Notes: generated by a model from the sequence alone, not told the origin. A DNA stretch of 64,000 nt from an uncultured Clostridia bacterium (GCA_947625145.1 CANQNC010000006.1:1-64000); one strand, 5' to 3'; counted from the first letter of the stretch, positions 21,001 through 29,086 are shown. A program made the numbers and translations.

Positions 21001-22399
21001 CGACGGCGACGCGCCCGTCCCCTCAAACGCGTCGTGGGAAGTCAAGGACGGCCAAATCGCAGATGCGGACAAGCAGTCCTTCTCTCTGACCATCAGGCTC
21101 TTGCAGGCAAGCGCAGAGGCGAACGACTACAACATGATTGCGCAAGCCACCGAACTTGAAAATCGCAACTACGCCATCACTTTCGTCAACGAAAAGGGCG
21201 AAACTATGGACGAAAACGGCGCCTACGCCGTGTTCTCGGTGCAAAAACGCGCGATAACTGTCACCATCAAAAACAAGTCGAGAGTGTACAACGGCAATGT
21301 CGCCTCCGTTGACAGCGTGAAGGACGCGGATTATGTCGTCGTCGGCGATCTGTGCAAGGTCGCGCCCGATATCAGACTGTCTGTCGAGGCGGCGGACAAA
21401 AACGTCAACACCTACCATATCACGGGCGATTGGGACAACAAAAACTACGACGTCACCTTTCAAAGCGAGGACGGCGAAAAAACATACGGCGAGTTTGAGA
21501 TCACCGCGGTGAATGTCGTGGTGCAGATCCTCAACAAACAAAAGCTCTACGACGGAGACCCCGTAAGCGTGACAAGCCTCGAAAATTCGGATTGGCGGCG
21601 CGCGTCGGGCGACCTCGTTGGGCAGGATACGCTTGGCGTAATACTGTCCGTCGCGGCGGAAAGCAATGTCGGCGAATATCGCATCACGGGCGATTGGACC
21701 AACAAAAACTACGCCGTCACCTTCAAGGGCGAGGACAGCGACAACAATTACGCAATTTTCAAAGTCTCGGTGCGCGACATATCCGACGAGCTCGCGCTGT
21801 CCGTGGGCGGAGCGACTGAGCAGGACGGCAGGATAGAAGCCGTGCTGTCGGGCGCAGAACTCGCCCTTGCGGCAACTTCGGGCGATTGGCTCGCCGAGTT
21901 GTCCGTCACAGTGGACGGCGTGGAAACGGCGGCGCTTGACAAACTCGGCGCGTACGTCGTCACTGTCAGCGTCAAGGCAAACGACAACTTGACCGGGCAA
22001 AAAACCTTCGCCGTCACAGTGCGGGATCAAAACGGATACACCTCGCAAAGGCTTGTCGACGCGCTAGAGGCGCTGAGACTGATCGACATCTCGGAGGTCG
22101 ACGTGTCCAACTTCAAGGCGGAGGACTTCGAGATCCTGCAGGCGATCGCGGACGCCACCGCCGAACTCACGCAAGAGGATCTGGCTCAGCTCGACGGCGA
22201 GGGCCACGAGGACGACAAAAAACTTTATCAAAATATGATGGCGCTTGTTGAAAGCTACAACGCTATCCTCAGCGGCGCGGACGGCGTGATCGAAGTCGCA
22301 AAAGAGATTGCAAACGCACCCATCAAGGCGCTGTTTGAACTGCTCGCCGCCGCGGCTTCGCTGATCGCGCTCGCATTTGTGGGAGGGAAGAGAATATGA
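15071..22399 (+). CDS. Giant secreted surface protein with MBG/YDG-type repeats and C-terminal TM
   Basis: Signal peptide MKTLKSRAIIAIFAAVILALSLAAAL; repeated (K/R)xITVxIxNKSKxYDG...Y.ITGDWDNKNYDVTFQSEDGEK.YGE(Y/F); C-terminal hydrophobic helix then GGKRI; no LPXTG seen. Confidence 0.88.
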   Translation: MKTLKSRAIIAIFAAVILALSLAAALRTDGVSFAATTYTDNEQSNGLVVGTSEGETDNASGKLWVVEDTTDDKQKKYVAQKNSKTTPSLKFTIEGEKYFSFEYLITYTRDTYAYFTVDIDNVQCCKVNYKGADTTPQEYIMKTHGDGQHTIVVWANGAKNETDRYLCDIYFQNFRLREDNDFTKHNLKMDYNDKVLATYVVEGGNGGWNGDKDTEEQIKAAATYLTPNQEYPLPEGISFCFISFPKAYVSSISGEEVKSPILSKHIQSADGKKQLSSYGGAAEVYVTGCKITNTGIRQAQNDHANTGSIFWQCAGYDLKDITCEYAPTPKVFYVENGNEDDQHLLEYNQTVALPYGKFSLPIRIKTVLEDYQNYYQVKVDGVAADVTWKKMGDTIGTSVEVKQSCTVTVSGWFGAEYSYTKSNSSSNELGTAYLLSNGEPNESTIEKELSFSFNIDLETEHGLRDVLASADADIEVIQDATYAWYHDQDRSGEGGMAFTSGISGARAVKQKISQLGFTVKGNGVLIFDFQIDGVGTSTGTKNSWAAYNVGTQVAASSWASSTLSSGQKKDFHAYYGFNKAKATNIAFGLSANNQHNHAGEVNKEWIDAAYAAQNAKYKMPEYFSVPEEYFSATTTVTPSLNYTIQETTDSEWYRCSITFNDKEDAEETTIYIAHAVYAVSTGYTPANGFGGERMTIRNVGYYPSETNVKFSMTDQEGTDTSAGGSVSVTADGKEISLQEDGTPKLDTPIARGARVTLKANLSSDYFCYGWQEIIDGKKRIFAYGDTATYSVQSKEVQIVAIVAKQGTYAVRHNDVFYKTADIQQALDAAEIGEDKNVIAVDNVTVKTALKVPKGVNFVIPYNLKGGWTEEGTNKTAGSRVSWASGSYKQPVYKFGIEGVSVTVEGNFYVGGVIHYPDQSAQGHTSGAYSEFVNDGTVTVAKGGLMDVYGRVTGTGSIDVKSGGKLTQPFLICDYAGGNNTQDLFNLTPSQTPFRRYAMVNIQCAGGYTIEYGGELFGHASLYFWSSIHTLDQPFISYVGSVDGKSGTTTLINLKSGANAHVVYDDKHLRPAGGSNTEDVGKTTVTVTGGATAGYMNFDLGINTSKVAFSIPYNYELVLAGNKAQYEMNYAYKLMPGATFKVAEGATLTLNADFYVYDGLVQSAMSGKSYPTADQLHDAKYPTNANFIVDGTLKITNHKFLGAIQTSGASGRIEVASGATLSGDIVDGGLTGYDCNYATFSTSARVYGDGKIVAIQAGKNYVAKGGAAWTLPSVEVSYEQTNGASHKGKGHNLATANTLEADVVGQWMLEHASHSYVWTLTDGQKPSKDHPVASATLECTVFGCDHSQEFKVLFVTDVLGKLQFEGKAFDPSRLVGEGSLAYAMFAGVELSAEFVQANGDAFVGEVKDIADYFVKLSGENVLFYASGDAPVMEGDQPANSHIFGFSVSKREVKVRLLPQSQVYSGAEAVVSSAQGTGFEITDGSFADGFDPGINVSFAEGGDHINHKAYGLTADWSDKDHYDIQIDQNGATLSVTQRRITVKILNKSKEYDGTTVVTGSAKDVDFSVIGELCAVDPAIRLSVEAADKNAKTYHIVGDWDNKNYGVSFQGESGEDTFGLYEVSPAKLTVTFKKSALSRVYDGAVVTSLTFKPQQDYTLSRALFDQDALTVSATVQNAKNVGDYVLTASGDNANYELAFEVEEEGELQLSISRRPITVTAEDKNSAYGEDLQPLTLKIDGAVASELEQLKAQFELSTDAASDKEPSKYTIYVKTKQDADMALLGNYQVTPVNGEYTLNYAEFAGIKFDSDEVTYDAQQHSVAVSGQPEDSKVTYSYDGQQQGTPFLFTQKGLYRISVTVTHEGFEHPFTAEATLEIKAAKLTLTIKNTGKIYDGAAPSVLAKKDESWSVKQGTLYPNDDLGVTLTVDGAASAGTYQITGSWDNQNYDVTFQSEDGEKVYGEYTISPRPLKITVKNQSKVYDGDAPVPSNASWEVKDGQIADADKQSFSLTIRLLQASAEANDYNMIAQATELENRNYAITFVNEKGETMDENGAYAVFSVQKRAITVTIKNKSRVYNGNVASVDSVKDADYVVVGDLCKVAPDIRLSVEAADKNVNTYHITGDWDNKNYDVTFQSEDGEKTYGEFEITAVNVVVQILNKQKLYDGDPVSVTSLENSDWRRASGDLVGQDTLGVILSVAAESNVGEYRITGDWTNKNYAVTFKGEDSDNNYAIFKVSVRDISDELALSVGGATEQDGRIEAVLSGAELALAATSGDWLAELSVTVDGVETAALDKLGAYVVTVSVKANDNLTGQKTFAVTVRDQNGYTSQRLVDALEALRLIDISEVDVSNFKAEDFEILQAIADATAELTQEDLAQLDGEGHEDDKKLYQNMMALVESYNAILSGADGVIEVAKEIANAPIKALFELLAAAASLIALAFVGGKRI
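19676..21500 (+). repeat. Intragenic DNA-level repeats encoding MBG/YDG modules
   Basis: CTGTCTGTCGAGGCGGCGGACAAAAACG and GATTGGGACAACAAAAACTACG recur near 19805 and 21376; ACTACGACGTCACCTT(C/T)CAAAGCGAGGACGGCGAAAA near 20895 and 21446. Confidence 0.8.
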
Positions 22400-22986
22400 A
22401 AAAAGCACTTTTGACATTTGCCATTGCGGCATTGGCGATATTTGCGCTTGTCGGATGCAATCCGATCGACGGAGCAGGCTCGGTGGACGCCACGGTCCGC
22501 TTCGAGGACGCGTTTAAGGCGGCATTGAGCGCCTCCGAGATCAATCAGACCATCTCGGTGACCGCAAGCGGCTTCGAGGGCGAAATATACCGCCTCGACA
22601 AGACCTTCACACAAACCGAGCAGGGCTATCACGCGTCGGGCGAGGAGTTCAAACTGAACAAGGTCGAGTCGGGCGCATCTCCCTCCACAACGGTTACGAT
22701 AGACGAGGATCTGCAAAAGCCCGAAGTGTTCACAAACTCCATCTCGCTGTCCATAGACAGCTTTAAGCCCGGCTTCGTGCTTGGCGGCAACAAGCTGACC
22801 GCGCAGGTGCTCGACGACAAGGTGGACGAGGTGTTTGCCCTCGAGGCAGGCCACGCGCCCATTTCCGATCTGAAATTGGAAATCGAGATCATGGGCAACA
22901 ACGTGTCCAAAATGACCGCGGACTTCGTAAGCGGGACGTACTCCGTGAAGATCGTCTTGACCTTCAAATATTCCCAAGCGGCGTAA
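22396..22986 (+). CDS. Lipoprotein of unknown function, translationally coupled to the giant surface protein
   Basis: Lipobox LVGC; ATGA overlap with upstream stop. Confidence 0.75.
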   Translation: MKKALLTFAIAALAIFALVGCNPIDGAGSVDATVRFEDAFKAALSASEINQTISVTASGFEGEIYRLDKTFTQTEQGYHASGEEFKLNKVESGASPSTTVTIDEDLQKPEVFTNSISLSIDSFKPGFVLGGNKLTAQVLDDKVDEVFALEAGHAPISDLKLEIEIMGNNVSKMTADFVSGTYSVKIVLTFKYSQAA

Positions 22987-23004
22987 GTCGGAATTTTTCA
23001 AACC

Positions 23005-23033
23005 AAGGGTCTTGCTTCGGCAAGGCCCTTTTT
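23005..23033 (+). terminator. Intrinsic terminator
   Basis: AAGGGTCTTGCTTCGGCAAGGCCCTTTTT. Confidence 0.85.
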
Positions 23034-23159
23034 GCATTTGCAAGCGGACGAGCGAGCGCATATCTGTCGCGTAACAGCATATATTTGCGTTTGTTTTTGC
23101 GTTTGAGCCGCGGAAAGAAATCGTTCGGCGGTGATTTTGCCTCGCCGAGCAAGGCGCGC

Positions 23160-23188
23160 TTGATAATCCCTCGCAATTGTGTTATACT
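23160..23188 (+). promoter_or_regulatory. Promoter TTGATA-17-TATACT of coaX
   Basis: Hexamers and spacing read directly. Confidence 0.65.
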
Positions 23189-23215
23189 AACTAAAATCGC
23201 ATCAAGAGGTTTTTT

Positions 23216-23986
23216 ATGCTGCTTGCAATCGACATAGGCAACACAAACATCAAATGGGGCGTGTTTGACGGCGACAATGCCGTCGCATATTGGCGCATAT
23301 CCACCGCGCTCTCGCGCACGGCGGACGAGTACGCCATGGTGCTGTACGACCTTTTGAAACAGCAGGGCGTGGATTTTTGCGACATTCACGCGGCGGTCAT
23401 GTCCTCCGTCGTCCCTCAGCTCAACTACACAGTGGCGCACATGTGCAAGGACTATATCGGCATAGAGCCTATGGTCGTCTCCGCCGCGCTCAAGACGGGG
23501 CTGACGTTCGGCTACGAACAGCCCGAACAGCTCGGAGCGGACAGGATCGTGGGCGCCGCCGCGGCGTTCAGATTTTACGGCGGACCCCTTGTGGAAGTGG
23601 ATTTCGGCTCGGCGACGACTTTCAACCTCGTCACCGCGGACGGCCTCTTTGCGGGAGGGGCGATAGCGCTCGGCATAAAGACCGCCGCAGACGCGCTCGC
23701 TTCGTCCGCCGCAAAACTGCCTAGGATAGAGCTTGCCACCCCAAAAAGCGCGATAGGAAAAAACACGGTCGAGTGCATGCAGAGCGGCGTTGTGTTCGGC
23801 TTTGCGGGATTGGTCAACGGAATGGTGCGGAGATTTAAGCAACAAAAAGGCTTTGAAAACGCGCGCGTTATTGCCACGGGAGGGCTCAGCCGCCTCATCT
23901 GCGACGCGGAGCCCGGGCTTTTTGACGTCGTGGACAGGGAACTTGCGCTGAAAGGGCTCAAATACCTCTATGACGTCAACAGGTGA
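23216..23986 (+). CDS. coaX: Type III pantothenate kinase
   Basis: MLLAIDIGNTNIKWGVFDGD, EQLGADRIVGAAAA, VDFGSATTFNLV, GGAIALGI, IATGG. Confidence 0.96.
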   Translation: MLLAIDIGNTNIKWGVFDGDNAVAYWRISTALSRTADEYAMVLYDLLKQQGVDFCDIHAAVMSSVVPQLNYTVAHMCKDYIGIEPMVVSAALKTGLTFGYEQPEQLGADRIVGAAAAFRFYGGPLVEVDFGSATTFNLVTADGLFAGGAIALGIKTAADALASSAAKLPRIELATPKSAIGKNTVECMQSGVVFGFAGLVNGMVRRFKQQKGFENARVIATGGLSRLICDAEPGLFDVVDRELALKGLKYLYDVNR

Positions 23987-23989
23987 AGC

Positions 23990-25522
23990 ATGAGCGGATT
24001 TCGCGGATTTGCAAGATCGGCGGGAGTGACGCTCGGCATTTTCTCCCTGCCCTCGGAATACGGCATAGGCTGTTTTTCCTCGGACGCGGAGGCGTTTGCG
24101 GAGCTGATCTCGGACATGGGCTTCCATTGGTGGCAGATCCTGCCTTTGACCGCTCCCGGGGCGGGCAATTCGCCCTACGGCGGACATTCCGCGTTTGCGG
24201 GCAATCGCCTTTATGTCTGTCCCGCCGCGCTGAAAGAGCAGGGACTTTTGAGCGAGAGCGAGGCGGCGGCGTGCAAGTACGCTGGCGAGCCGTATCGCGC
24301 GGATTACGATTTTGCGAGGCTCAATTCGGAAAAATACCTTCGCCTTGCGTTCAGCCGCTTGAACGAGGAGATATCCGAGGATATCCGCGAGTTTGAGAGG
24401 AGAGAGGGGGATTGGCTTTTCGACTACGCGCTGTTTATGGCGCTTGCGGCGGACCGCTCGACCTGTTGGTGGAGATGGGAGGAGCCGCTGAAATACAGGC
24501 GTCCCGACGCGCTTGAAGCCGCCATGTGGGAGTACAAGGATGACGTTGACTTTTATATCTTCGAGCAGTATGAGTTTTTCAGGCAGTGGGATATCCTGAA
24601 AAAAAAGATAAACAAACGCGGAGTGGACATCATCGGCGACATGCCCTTTTATCTGTCCCTCGAAAGCGCGGACGTCTGGGCGCGTCCCGAGCTGTTTCAA
24701 CTTGACGACAACATGTTCCCGCGCGCGATCGCGGGGGTCCCGCCGTCCGCTTTTTCAAAGGAAGTGCAGGTGTTGGGCAACGTCCTGTATGATTTCGACA
24801 ACATGCGCAAGGACGGATATCGTTGGTGGCGCAGGCGCACAAGTCACTGTCTCAGACTGTACGACGCGCTCGTGCTGGACCATTTCCGCGGGTTTTACAA
24901 CTATTACGCAATTCCCGTTTGCGACTATCTGACGGCGGCAAACGGACGCTTGGAAGAGGGTCCCGGGGAGGAACTCCTCTCCCTCATGCGCGAGGACAAC
25001 AAAAACGCGCTGTTCATCGCGGAGGACCTTGGAGATATGGACGAGGATTGCAGAAAATTTATCCTTTCCGAGGGTATCCCCACGATGCGGGTTTTTCAAT
25101 TCGGCTTTGACGGCACGCCGAGCATGCACATTCCGTATCGCTACGAGCCAAACACAGTGGCGTATTCGGGCACGCACGACAACAATACCTTGCTCGGCTG
25201 GCTGTATGAGCTTGGCGACAGCACGCGGGACTATGTGCTTGAATATTGCGGATTTCAAGGCGCGGGCTGGGGCGCGGGCGGCCCGAATTGCGGATCGACA
25301 AAGGCAATTGTAAAGACTCTTATGATGTCGTCAAGCTGTCTGTTGGTCTTGCCCTTTCAGGATCTGCTCGGCTATGGCGGCGACGCGAGGATAAACGTCC
25401 CGGGCACTCTCGAGGGAAATTGGACGTTCAGATTGCCGTATCATCTGATGGCGACAGTGGACAGGGACTTTTATCACAACCTGATAAGCGTTTACGGCAG
25501 ACGCGGCAGAGGGGGCGTATGA
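23990..25522 (+). CDS. malQ: 4-alpha-glucanotransferase
   Basis: RSAGVTLGIFSLPSEYGIG, WWQILPL, GNSPY, IIGDMPFYLS, DHFRGF, IAEDLGDM, YSGTHDNNTLLGW. Confidence 0.95.
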   Translation: MSGFRGFARSAGVTLGIFSLPSEYGIGCFSSDAEAFAELISDMGFHWWQILPLTAPGAGNSPYGGHSAFAGNRLYVCPAALKEQGLLSESEAAACKYAGEPYRADYDFARLNSEKYLRLAFSRLNEEISEDIREFERREGDWLFDYALFMALAADRSTCWWRWEEPLKYRRPDALEAAMWEYKDDVDFYIFEQYEFFRQWDILKKKINKRGVDIIGDMPFYLSLESADVWARPELFQLDDNMFPRAIAGVPPSAFSKEVQVLGNVLYDFDNMRKDGYRWWRRRTSHCLRLYDALVLDHFRGFYNYYAIPVCDYLTAANGRLEEGPGEELLSLMREDNKNALFIAEDLGDMDEDCRKFILSEGIPTMRVFQFGFDGTPSMHIPYRYEPNTVAYSGTHDNNTLLGWLYELGDSTRDYVLEYCGFQGAGWGAGGPNCGSTKAIVKTLMMSSSCLLVLPFQDLLGYGGDARINVPGTLEGNWTFRLPYHLMATVDRDFYHNLISVYGRRGRGGV

Positions 25523-26007
25523 TAGTTTTGTTTTTTGTCAGGGGAAACGCGGACAGCGACGCGCTTGTCAAAGTCTGCTATGAGCACTATCGCCAACTTG
25601 TCGGAGGGGACCTTCCGCCCGAAGCGAATGTGTTGCGCAAGCCGAACAAAAAGCCGCAACTTGACGTAGAGGGCGTGCACTTCAACCTCTCCCATTCGCA
25701 CGGGGTATGCGCAGTCGCAATGTCGGATCGCCCCGTGGGCATAGACATAGAAAAGCGCAGGAAGATAGACCCGTCCAAATTCCGCTTCCTGAACGCGACC
25801 GACGAGGAGACCTTCTTCAAGCAGTGGACGGCAAAGGAGAGCTATCTCAAATTTACGGGCGAGGGCTTGAGCGGCATAAGCGGCGAGATCCCGCCCACGG
25901 TACATACCGAGCACTACGAAATCTTTGACGGATACACAGTTTGCGTTTGCAGTGACGAGGAACAGAGCGTTGTGGCATACGAGCTGGACCCCGCGTCCAT
26001 AAATTGA
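25519..26007 (+). CDS. 4'-phosphopantetheinyl transferase superfamily protein
   Basis: FNLSHSHGVCAVAMSDRPVGIDIEKRRKI and TAKESYLKFTGEG motifs; ATGA overlap with malQ. Confidence 0.9.
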   Translation: MIVLFFVRGNADSDALVKVCYEHYRQLVGGDLPPEANVLRKPNKKPQLDVEGVHFNLSHSHGVCAVAMSDRPVGIDIEKRRKIDPSKFRFLNATDEETFFKQWTAKESYLKFTGEGLSGISGEIPPTVHTEHYEIFDGYTVCVCSDEEQSVVAYELDPASIN

Positions 26008-26039
26008 TCTCATCGGGCTTTGCCCGCAAGGAGGATAAA

Positions 26040-26270
26040 ATGATATTGGAAAAATTGAAGGAAATTCTTCACGAACAGCTTGGCGTCGCGCCCGAAAAGA
26101 TCACGGCGGACAGCGACATAATGCAGGACTTCGGCGCGGACAGCTTGGACGTCGTGGAAATGCTTATGAACGTGGAGAGCGAATGGAATGTCATCGTGGA
26201 CGACGACGAGATCGCAAATTTGCACACTGTCGGGGACGTGGAACGCTTGATCCGCGCGAAGATAGGCTGA
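26040..26270 (+). CDS. acpP: Acyl carrier protein
   Basis: MILEKLKEILHEQLGVAPEKITADSDIMQDFGADSLDVVEMLM; DSL serine; SD aaggaggat. Confidence 0.95.
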   Translation: MILEKLKEILHEQLGVAPEKITADSDIMQDFGADSLDVVEMLMNVESEWNVIVDDDEIANLHTVGDVERLIRAKIG

Positions 26271-26284
26271 GCTGTTGCCATCGG

Positions 26285-26400
26285 GTTTTCGGAAAGATCG
26301 TCAAGTTGTTTTCGGAAATACCGCCGAATCGCTCTCGGAAAGACTGTCGATTTTTTCGGAAAGGCTGTCAAATCGCTCTTTGAATTGCTTTCGGAAACTC
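26285..26400. repeat. Degenerate tandem repeat, about 21-23-bp units (TTTTCGGAAAGACTGTCAAATCGC)
   Basis: TCGGAAA at 26289, 26312, 26335, 26356, 26391 with degenerate TTTGAA between the last two. Confidence 0.65.
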
Positions 26401-26412
26401 CGCTTTGAAAAA

Positions 26413-27162
26413 TCAGCGGGGGATGTCGAAGGAATGTTTTAAGATGAAGGGCGCGATGTCCTCTTTGCGCGAGGGGATATACAGCGCGCTCGGCGAGTCC
26501 CCGACAAACGCCTTCGATGGCTCGTCCAAAAGGCTTGCCGCAAGCATGTCGCCTAAAAGCGCGCTTGTCAGCAGGATATCGGCATGCTCTCTGCGCGAGA
26601 GGATGTCCGTCACGTCCGCCATTTTCAGGGGGACGGAGGGGTAGTCCTCGTTTATGTCGCTTACGATCTTGCGCCAAAGGGAGGATGTCAACAGCCCGCG
26701 CCTGTCCGCAAGCGTCAAGGGTTTGCCCTCGCGCTCGGCAAGTTCGTAGGCAACGCGCGCGCAACGCTCTATCTCAAGCTCGCTTATCAGTTCTGTGTCG
26801 AACGCCGCTCTTCCGAACTCCTCCGTCCATTCGTATCCCCGCCTCGCTTGATAAATGCCCGCGCAGTCGGACGCTATGGTCACGCCTCTTGAGGCGCGAA
26901 GCTCACAATAAAGTTTCAGCGCGGATTTTACGCCGCTCAGGGCAGGGGTTATCCTCTCCTCCGCGATATCGCCCACGATCACCGCATGCGACGTCCTCGC
27001 AAGGCGGACAAGCTCCTCCTCGAAGCCGTCGGACAACACGTCGGCATACGCAAATTCAACCTCATGTCCCGCCTTTTTCAGCGCGCTTGAAAGGGACGGA
27101 CATATGCCGTCTATGATCTCGTCGCGATTTGGATTTTTCAGCAAAGTGATTTTGCAATTCAT
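26413..27162 (-). CDS. Shortened, divergent isocitrate/isopropylmalate dehydrogenase family protein
   Basis: FDTELISELEIERCARVAYELAEREGKPLTLADRRGLLTSSLWRKIVSDINEDYPSVPLKM and ADILLTSALLGDMLA match LeuB-family core; only 249 aa. Confidence 0.7.
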   Translation of the reverse strand: MNCKITLLKNPNRDEIIDGICPSLSSALKKAGHEVEFAYADVLSDGFEEELVRLARTSHAVIVGDIAEERITPALSGVKSALKLYCELRASRGVTIASDCAGIYQARRGYEWTEEFGRAAFDTELISELEIERCARVAYELAEREGKPLTLADRRGLLTSSLWRKIVSDINEDYPSVPLKMADVTDILSRREHADILLTSALLGDMLAASLLDEPSKAFVGDSPSALYIPSRKEDIAPFILKHSFDIPR

Positions 27163-27204
27163 GGTTTATCTCATCAAAACGCAAGCGTAAAACGCCGATT
27201 TTGC

Positions 27205-28881
27205 TTATTCTCCGTCGTTTTCGGCGTTGTCGCCGTCGTCTTGCCGCGTTTCTTGTTCGTCCTCGTTTTTCAAGTGTTTTGCGTTGTTGAAATGCGCGGG
27301 AGAGAGTATCTCGTGCACGCGCTGTTCGACCGCGGCTACGTCCTCGGCGTCGCCTTCGAAGTACAACACGTCGTCCGCAAGCAGCACCGTGTCCGCGGTG
27401 GGGACGATGGTTTCGCCCTCCCTCTTCAACGAGCTTATGCGCATATTTTCGGGCCAAAGCACTTCGCGTATCGGTCTGCCTTGCGCGGCGGAGCCGGGCA
27501 GAATCGTCGCGGAAAATTCGTGGTGACCGCGGCGGGCGGACAGGTCTTGAAGCAGATCTTCCATCATCACTTCGTACAGGGACTCGTGGCGGAATACCTC
27601 GCTGAGGATATAGCCCACGAACACGCCGAGCGCAACGGGCAAAAGTACCGTGGCTTGCCACGTGAATTCCACGACCATCAAAATCGCGGAGAAGGGAGTT
27701 TTTATGATGGTGGCAAACACAGTCGCAAGCCCGACGAGTGTGATGAGGTCCGCAAAGGCGGGGTTCATGCCCATCAGCACGCACAGCCTCGCCAACAGCG
27801 CGCCGAGGCAGGCTCCAATCGCAAGGGTCGGGAAGAAGATGCCCACGGGCATATCCGAGCCTGTGTTGAGGCAAAGCCCCGCCACGCGCAACACGATGAT
27901 GACCACAAGCGTCGCCCAAATCGCCGAGTTGTTGATGGACAAAAGCCGCATCGGGTGGGCGCCTCCGTTTGTGCCCAGCGCCTCGATAAGCGCGTGTCCT
28001 CCGCCCATTGCATACACGGTGACAAGCCCCGCCGCTCCCGCAAAAACGAAGGGCAACAACATGCGCAAAAATCCGCCCAAGTGGGTCATTTTGCTCATCA
28101 TCTTGCGCGTAAGGCGGGCGAGTTTGAACACCGCTATCCCGAAAAGCCCGCATATCAGCGCGGCAAACGCGACGTAAAGATAGGTGATCATTGGCGGATT
28201 TGCCACAGTGAAATTGACAAAAGAACTTGCCGTTTCAAGCCCCAACGCGCCTAACAGCAGATTGCGTGTGATGACGCTCGAGATCGCCGAGGCAAATGCG
28301 ACTATCAAAATGGCGGGAGTGACGTGATGATGCGCCTCTTCCAAGACGAACACGACGCCCGTCAAAGGCGCGTTTGTGGCGACCGCAACGCCCGCGCACG
28401 CGCCGCCCGTGATCTGATAGCGCTTGTCCATGTCCGAAAGCCCCAGCAAGGAGCCCACGCCGTCTCCGCACATTCCGCCGATAAACATGCTCGGTTTTTC
28501 CATGCCCGAGGAGACGCCCATAAACGTCATCATCAGCCCCGCGGCGACCATGGAGGGGAGCGCTTTGTACCACTTGACATTCACAAGCCCTCTTGTGACC
28601 GCCTCGACTTGCGAGACTCCGTTTGAGCGGAGCATAGGCATCAGCTTGACCAGCACCGCCATCAAAAACGCGGCGAGCGCAAGCACGGCGAACAAAAGCG
28701 GAATGAAGTAAAGATGAGAGCGTATGTCGGTGTAAACGTTTTGCGTGAAATCGAGTATATAGTCCGCGGCAAGGTTGAAGAAGGTCACGATGACGCCGAC
28801 CGCCACGCCCGTGACGACCCCTATCAGCGTCAACTGAACGCCTATCCTGTATAGGTTGTGCAAAAATTTCGACTTGACCAT
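27205..28881 (-). CDS. ClC-family chloride channel/antiporter with C-terminal RCK_C/TrkA-C domain
   Basis: GVSSGMEKPSMFIGGMCGDGVGSLLG, ITGGACAGVAVATNAPLTGVVFVLEE; C-terminal PGSAAQGRPIREVLWPENMRISSLKREGETIVPTADTVLLADDVLYF. Confidence 0.92.
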   Translation of the reverse strand: MVKSKFLHNLYRIGVQLTLIGVVTGVAVGVIVTFFNLAADYILDFTQNVYTDIRSHLYFIPLLFAVLALAAFLMAVLVKLMPMLRSNGVSQVEAVTRGLVNVKWYKALPSMVAAGLMMTFMGVSSGMEKPSMFIGGMCGDGVGSLLGLSDMDKRYQITGGACAGVAVATNAPLTGVVFVLEEAHHHVTPAILIVAFASAISSVITRNLLLGALGLETASSFVNFTVANPPMITYLYVAFAALICGLFGIAVFKLARLTRKMMSKMTHLGGFLRMLLPFVFAGAAGLVTVYAMGGGHALIEALGTNGGAHPMRLLSINNSAIWATLVVIIVLRVAGLCLNTGSDMPVGIFFPTLAIGACLGALLARLCVLMGMNPAFADLITLVGLATVFATIIKTPFSAILMVVEFTWQATVLLPVALGVFVGYILSEVFRHESLYEVMMEDLLQDLSARRGHHEFSATILPGSAAQGRPIREVLWPENMRISSLKREGETIVPTADTVLLADDVLYFEGDAEDVAAVEQRVHEILSPAHFNNAKHLKNEDEQETRQDDGDNAENDGE

Positions 28882-28990
28882 CTCTTCCTCTTCAATGTTT
28901 CTAAGATATTATAATAGTCGATTCGTTTTATTGCAAGGAAAAATTCAAAATTGTTGCGCCGCGCGACCTGTCGGGACATTCCTCCGCATG

Positions 28991-29086
28991 TGCGGAGCGC
29001 ACAAAAAGTCGGCGCTTTGGAGTTTTTTCGATTGCGTATGCGGAGAGGACAAAAAATCGGCGTTTATGCGTTTTTTCGTTTGCACA
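28991..29086. repeat. 48-bp tandem duplication (2 diverged copies)
   Basis: TGCGGAGCGCACAAAAAGTCGGCG... (28991-29038) and TGCGGAGAGGACAAAAAATCGGCG... (29039-29086). Confidence 0.8.

Noticed and set aside
22964-24700. 578-aa minus-strand ORF
   Set aside because: Antisense to coaX and malQ, which have clear family motifs.
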